In this document: piece by piece, positions 58,653 to 64,000 of the stretch | How positions within the stretch are numbered: position 1 is the stretch's first letter | Layout of the letters: each line of letters starts with the position of its first letter | Source: Wuchereria bancrofti | Lineage: Eukaryota; Nematoda; Chromadorea; Rhabditida; Onchocercidae | Direction: 5' to 3' | DNA: 64,000 nucleotides | NCBI GenBank assembly: GCA_005281725.1 | Contig: SSBO01000012.1 | Location: 5,223,564 to 5,287,563 of the forward strand | The notes under the pieces: generated by a model | Database searches by the model: none | What the model saw: the letters and a program-made list of their open reading frames with translations, nothing else | Told to the model about the DNA's origin: nothing | Made by a program: the position numbers and the translations under genes

Positions 58653-59095
58653 AACAAAGGCGGTAAAAACATGCATAGTATGTGCGCAATACTTTGCACA
58701 AAAAAATGAAAAAATATTTTTAGTGACACACCGAGCTCTACTAGATCCTCAAGACAAGTATATTTTTCCCAGTGGTCATTCTTCGAAATTTCTCGCTATC
58801 TAGCCAATTACTAATCTGCTTGTAATTATGATTTTCAAAAAGAACAAAAGTTAACTAACGAAGCGTCGCTGATGTCATTTATCCTGCTTATCAGGAAAAT
58901 ATTGAACGGTATAGTGTACTCAATGCAGTGACTTAACAAACATTCACGGCTATGTTGGCATTTGTATTAGCAAAAGAAATAAGTAGGAGTCTTACCATCT
59001 TCAAATTTGATACCACGCTTCACTGGATATTTCCAAAAATGGGTAGTTCCGTCTGACTTGTTTCGAAGAGGATCTTCATTATCAGTTTCCCTCAT
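56172..59095 (-). CDS. ced-8: XK-related membrane protein, CED-8-like (phospholipid scramblase family)
   Basis: Nine exons (59095-58996, 58589-58441, 58213-58043, 57932-57802, 57664-57558, 57255-57125, 57035-56901, 56795-56646, 56405-56172) give 435 residues. Matches to CED-8 run along the length: DRLPQKLTVRNFDIFCF, LPSLILNIVSFIWWIDD, MIQAERDAALLRFFEAFLES, VPQMLVQG, SFVIQHRSLRLSR, WRIFT, and FFMLLYYGCFHPN. About eight to ten hydrophobic segments are present, with a short polar N-terminus. CED-8 exposes phosphatidylserine on dying cells after CED-3 caspase removes its N-terminus; Xkr8 in mammals is similar. Here an acidic EDD-A lies just before the DR[I/L]P motif, in the region where CED-8 is cut; whether it is a caspase site is inference. 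A TTTCCAG acceptor about 18 nt before the ATG suggests trans-splicing. Assignment to CED-8 rather than another nematode XK-like protein is probable, not proven. Confidence 0.92.
58613..58645. repeat. TA dinucleotide microsatellite next to a splice acceptor
   Basis: About 16 TA units lie in the first intron of the CED-8-like gene, roughly 24 nt from the acceptor of exon 2. Length changes here would alter the branch-site region. Confidence 0.9.
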
Positions 59096-62000
59096 AACAC
59101 AAGCGATTTATATCTGGAAAGTACGGTTAAGAACAGCAAATAGTAGTGATGAGCATTACTTCCAGAAATATTGGAATTCATAACATCAATGACCTTGCTT
59201 ATATGATTACCCGTCGCATTGAAGACAGAATAGATCTACAGAAAACGTCATTGCTTGAAAAGATCACTGGCTATAGCATATAAGTTGCATTAAAAAAATG
59301 TAAAACAAACTTCGAATTCAGGGAAGTAAAAATTCCGTAACTCTTAATGGGTATATAACAAATTCAAAAAGTTCTCCTTCCTTTTTATATCGTTTAAGAT
59401 AAAGACACCATAATTTTCAGTTTCTATTTATAAATTTTTCATCCACAAGGTAACGAAGAACTGTTTTTTCCTTCAACAGGTGCGTCACCAAATTATTTCA
59501 AGCCTCACCATTGCCGCCAGATCCTTACGACTATTGAACATCAATGTGTGATAGCAAATGTTCACATTTCAGAACCATACTATGGCGAGTCGAGCTTAAA
59601 CCTGCTGGAAGATCTTGTAATAGTGGTTATAATTCTAACTGAGTGATGGTTGGGTTGAGGAGTTGTAGCGGCGACGTGGGACGGGTGATTATTGTTTTAT
59701 TATTTTTATTGTTATTATTATTGTTGTTATTATTTTTTTCGTTACCACTATTATTATTTTAATTATTATTGTTATTATTAATTGTTAGTAGCTATCATTA
59801 GTAATTACTATCACTATTATATTACTACTGAAAAGTTTCCTTTTATGCAGATAGCATGTTCACTCGAAGTGCGTGCCCATGCATTGAAGTTATCGATGTT
59901 TTACAAAAAACAGGCTAAAAAATGTAAGTGATGACTTGTTCCGTCTCACAGGTCCAAACTGTTAACATAATAAATGATACCATGGACGACGACATTCCTG
60001 TTACGGATGGATAATGAACTTCTACGGAAACTTTTACAGGCGGGCGGATAATAAACTACTTCCAGTTCCTTAAAATTCGTAAATTAAACCATAGATGTAT
60101 TGGGTAGGGTTGACCTGACTCGATCTCCTTTTCAATAGCTACTTAGTTTTTTTTTGGTGTTTGGTAATGGATCCATTTCTGTTATAACAGTCCTATCAAC
60201 AGTTGTCCTGTTTTTCCCATTTTTAGAGCAGAAGATATTGTCGGTGTCACAATTTACTCGAGAGGTAAAAAAGCGTTGTGCTTCAGGTTTCGTTTTCTTT
60301 GGTTCTTTTCGAAAGAAATTTTGGCAATCTATAAAGCAGAGGCATCCTTAATAGGTGCAAAACTTTTTCTTTAAAACGGTACAGCGCAAATTTTTTTCAC
60401 TTTTTTGCCACTTGACCTTATAATTTTAATCATTCGAAGGTAGTGCAAGTCTGAAAATTCAAAAGGTTGACTAACATCTAAAATGCGAACTAGTCAATTT
60501 ATGTACCACACAGATGAAGTATTTTGCATATTGTCATTTTCATGGACCTAACTTTTCTTAAACCTAACCAATGTGGGAACTTTTCAAAATAGAAAGGAAA
60601 GGAATTATAGTAAAATATGTCCAATTTCTTGTCATAATGTCTTGGAAATTTTAGTATTTTTATTTTCCTAATTAACAGACTTACTGAAAAAAACACAAAT
60701 TAGCTTGCTCCTCTGTTTCTAACGGGAAGGTTGCTTGGTATAATACCGGCTATTTTGGAAGTGGATGGAGTTATGATGTATGGTTTTCACCTCAGAAAGG
60801 TATAGCAGAAAGCAGTAAATCACCTAGCCAACTGACATTCATATATCAAACGATATGAAGTTTAATATTTAGTAATGTTTAGTGTTTAATATTTATTTCA
60901 AAAGCATTACAGATTTCTTCTGATTTTAAAGTTTTTCCCAACTTTCCATGAATGCAAAAAAAAAACGTAACTCTAGAAGCACTTTTTCATTGGTTTCTTA
61001 TCATCTTGAAATGGTTCTAAAGGAAAGTCTAGAATCATTCTGGTTCTTAGTGAAACTTATTTCTCTGCAATAAGTGTTTTTGGATGCAAAAGTAGATTCA
61101 AGATATTAAATTGATTTGTAAATAAAATTTTTTGTCATTTCTGTAAGAGTTAATGAAATGATTTTAAGCTTGTTAATGCAATGTGAGATGACATCATTTT
61201 TCTCTGTGTAAATAAAATTAAATTTGGAAAACTCGAAGTTTTTTGGGAAATTTCTAAACAGAACTTTCACGATATTCTGTATTGAATGCCAAACAAGAGA
61301 TTTCGGAATTATTCATTCAAATTTTTAAGAAACCTCCTTTTCCCGATGACAGAGATGTCTCAATACTAGTTATTAGCGAAATCGAAGATGACACAAATAA
61401 AAAAGGTCTTTTTTAATGACATATGATATACATATCCGCATAGACAAACATTAAACGATTCATTCTAAGGCGAAAGAAAAGAACGAAGTTAAAAAATTTG
61501 CGTTCATTGCATGACTGTCTTAACTGTACCACTCATTTAATAAAGTTTCCGAAACTTTATTTCATTATCCTGTTACTAATTATTCTGGACAAGATTGTAC
61601 CATTTGTCAACAGTTTCCATATTTCCATCATACCGATAATTTTTAACACAGAGATTAGAAATTGACTGTACGAAGAAAATTTTAAAACAGAAACAAAGTA
61701 AATTATCAAATTGGAGCAATTTTCTTTGCCTATCATCTGTTTTAAGAGTTTTGTTGCTTATGGAGACAGTAGAAATGATACTTCCTCGTTCTTTGAAAGA
61801 GGTAATGAGACTCGTCGAAAACTACCTCGAAAAGTTTACTTGAGTCCAAAAACAAAGTAGTTATAGAATACAGTTTACTATATTGTTTAATTAGTTCCTC
61901 GTCTAATATCAGAATTATATATTATCGTTGTCAGATTTGGATACAGATGATTTCATTTGTGCCCAAAATATATATTAATTAATCTTCCTTGGTCGACTTG

Positions 62001-64000
62001 AAATATAAAGCAGAAACTGAGGCATCAGACCAAGTTAGTAGGGTGCACTTTGCTGGATAATTAATACTTCTTTATTCCGATTCATTTCAAGCCATTCGCT
62101 TACATATGTTTATTTTGATATTGCATTTTAAATATTGTTAAAACTCAGGATTTAATCTAATACAAGTTTGAAAAGGCTGATCAAAAATTTTCCAAACACA
62201 GTTTCTTAACTACTGGGAAAATTGATCATTCTGTTTAACAAATCTTTTTTTCTTTTTTCTTTTTTTTTTTTTACAATATTTTGGAAATATTGCAGGGCTT
62301 TAGACATTGTCGATGGTATAGGAAAACATCCATCAAAATGATAGGTCGATAGCGTGTTTCTTGAGAAGTGTGCTGTTGCCCATTCCCAGTTGTATTTGAA
62401 TAACGTCATTAAAATCGAATAACTGGAAATCCAATATCGAGCGATTTCGTCAGGCTACTTGATGCTAAAAGTTATGTAAATTAACTTTCCAAGAGGATTC
62501 TGAAAGCAGTCTATCACGAATTCCAAAAAGTTCAACAGTTGTTTGAAGTGAATGAAAATAACTCATTAGTTAGCAGAAATAGGGGTATGAGAATAACATG
62601 CTTTATGATATTCATGATTTCCAGAAAATTATTTGGTTTATCACCATGCGTTTAATCAAAAACACATTCATGTCAAAAATGAAGCTAAAATAAATTGCCG
62701 CACTTCATTACATTTACTGTACAAAGTGAAATGTTCTTGAAACTCGACATAAAAAATTCAGACTTAAATAAAACCTGCATTCAATGTAAATGATAAATGC
62801 TGCTCAAATTTTCATAAGATTGAAAGATTTCCAAAAACGCATTTTTGGAAGTTACACAGATTTTTCTAGTTTTTGAATGAAGTATAAATAAAAAGCTTAT
62901 TACGATTGGCGCGTCTCCGTCTCTTTTTATTTTTTAAGTGAAAAATATCACTTCGTAATAAAATTTCTGATTTGGTTACTGAACAGTATCTTATTTCAAA
63001 ATGATTTGCGTATAGCTGGTTAAGATTTTTATTCAATACTTACAAAATTTGCTCTTGGTGTTATTATTCATTTTTCTCAGGGATTTGTCTACTGTGTCCA
63101 ATGTTTAAATTTCTTAAATGAAAGCAATTTTTCTATAAACTACTAATGAAAACAACTGTAAAAGTCTGTTTAATGTATTTCCTACCTCTAAAATGGTTAA
63201 TGCCTAACTTATTTTTCCGCTGCTAATATTTTGGAAATAGCACTCTTACTTTTCTTAAAGTTTCTTGGTTCTTCATTTTATCGTTTATTGCATTTTTTAA
63301 ATCTGGGTAAAAAATTCAGTTTCGTTCATATATTCATCAGATTTTCTTATACGATATCTTTTCCAACAACATGGTTAACGTACCAGCCGTTGTTTTAAAA
63401 CAATGATATAATTTCATTCTGTAGATTTCGATTTGCATTATGATACGTAATTCTTTTCTGTACCGTATGTTGCATAATTTTTTCAGTTTCTTTCAAGTTA
63501 ATGTAGGCGAACAGAACATTCAACAACAAAAAAAAAAAAAAAATCGCTAGTTTCACCTGGCATTTAATGAAGAATCATAAATTTAGTTCAGGCTGAGTCT
63601 TCAATGCAATGGATATTTTGGGAATGGATATTCATTTCAAAATTAAAAAATTTCTCATCTGTGCCGACGGGTAGGATAAAAAAATGTGAATACAATAGAC
63701 AAGCTAAATCTTAATATTTCCATCACGAAAGGCATGGCACAAACTTCTTTATATACGAACAATATGTTATATAAAAAGGATCTTGTCGTTGTCACCTACA
63801 CATCAAAAGTAGGATGATAAACTTGTTAATGTTCATCTGTAATACAAATTTGGAACTAGCATGTAATTAACACAGTTATTGTATTCTACGACTGTATCAT
63901 TCATAAATTGTCCTCCACTTCTTTGATATTTGATTAACTTTTGTTAACTATTTAACTAGAAAATTTTGCTGTTTAAATGGACGAGATAAATAATCATTTT
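59096..64000. other. Gene-poor right end of the window
   Basis: Upstream region of the CED-8-like gene and beyond. It contains an imperfect ATT/GTT trinucleotide tract at 59690-59830 and several T or A runs. No recognisable exon, RNA gene or element was found on either strand; the open frame at 60154-60351 has no domain. Confidence 0.45.
59690..59830. repeat. Imperfect ATT/GTT trinucleotide tract
   Basis: Units TTATTA, TTGTTA and TTATTTTTATTG are repeated with interruptions over about 140 bases. It is a degenerate microsatellite with no flanking element visible. Confidence 0.85.

Noticed and set aside
60154..60351. 65-codon plus-strand frame
   Set aside because: Short, isolated, no recognisable domain or splice partner.

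Overview
This is nuclear DNA from a nematode, most likely a spirurid or filarial parasite. It is AT-rich, its genes are split into 3 to 9 short exons with consensus introns, and nearly every recognisable protein is closest to a Caenorhabditis family member (VANG-1, HIP14/DHHC-type palmitoyltransferase, ARL-1, FAT-2, FKH-2/FoxG, CED-8). Several start codons sit 8 to 25 nt behind a strong 3' splice site with no obvious donor upstream, as expected for spliced-leader trans-splicing. Species calls are inference. I rebuilt the exon models by hand from homology, splice consensus and reading phase. Every model adds up to an intact frame, but the 5' ends of the chitin-binding and first LanC genes were not found.

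Layout: 290-2949 (-) Van Gogh-like planar polarity protein; 4797-7851 (+) ankyrin-DHHC palmitoyltransferase that lacks about 100 internal residues; 9128-10652 (-) ARL1 GTPase; 12278-14435 (-) divergent Rab GTPase with Met at the catalytic Gln position; 16849-19958 (+) secreted cysteine-rich protein of three modules; 22042-24577 (-) secreted chitin-binding-like protein; 27451-31485 (-) delta-12 type fatty acid desaturase; 35646-38114 and 38432-41190 (+) tandem LanC-like genes; 48478-50661 (-) FoxG-type forkhead factor; 56172-59095 (-) XK-related/CED-8-like scramblase subunit. The long gaps (31.5-35.6, 41.2-48.5, 50.7-56.2 and 59.1-64 kb) show no credible exon. They hold A/T-rich DNA, microsatellites and a few small repeats.

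The genes do not form one pathway. They are ordinary housekeeping, signalling and developmental genes, with ARL1, Rab and the palmitoyltransferase all acting at Golgi or endosomal membranes. The only likely functional cluster is the LanC pair: same strand, about 0.3 kb apart, identical intron phases and four exon pairs of identical length, suggesting a recent duplication and perhaps an operon.

Points most worth checking are the internal loss in the palmitoyltransferase, the Gln-to-Met change in the Rab, the three-module cysteine-rich secreted protein, the LanC pair with its duplicated upstream block, a broken copy of exon sequence inside a vang intron, and a possible 5S-like element near 3.6 kb.
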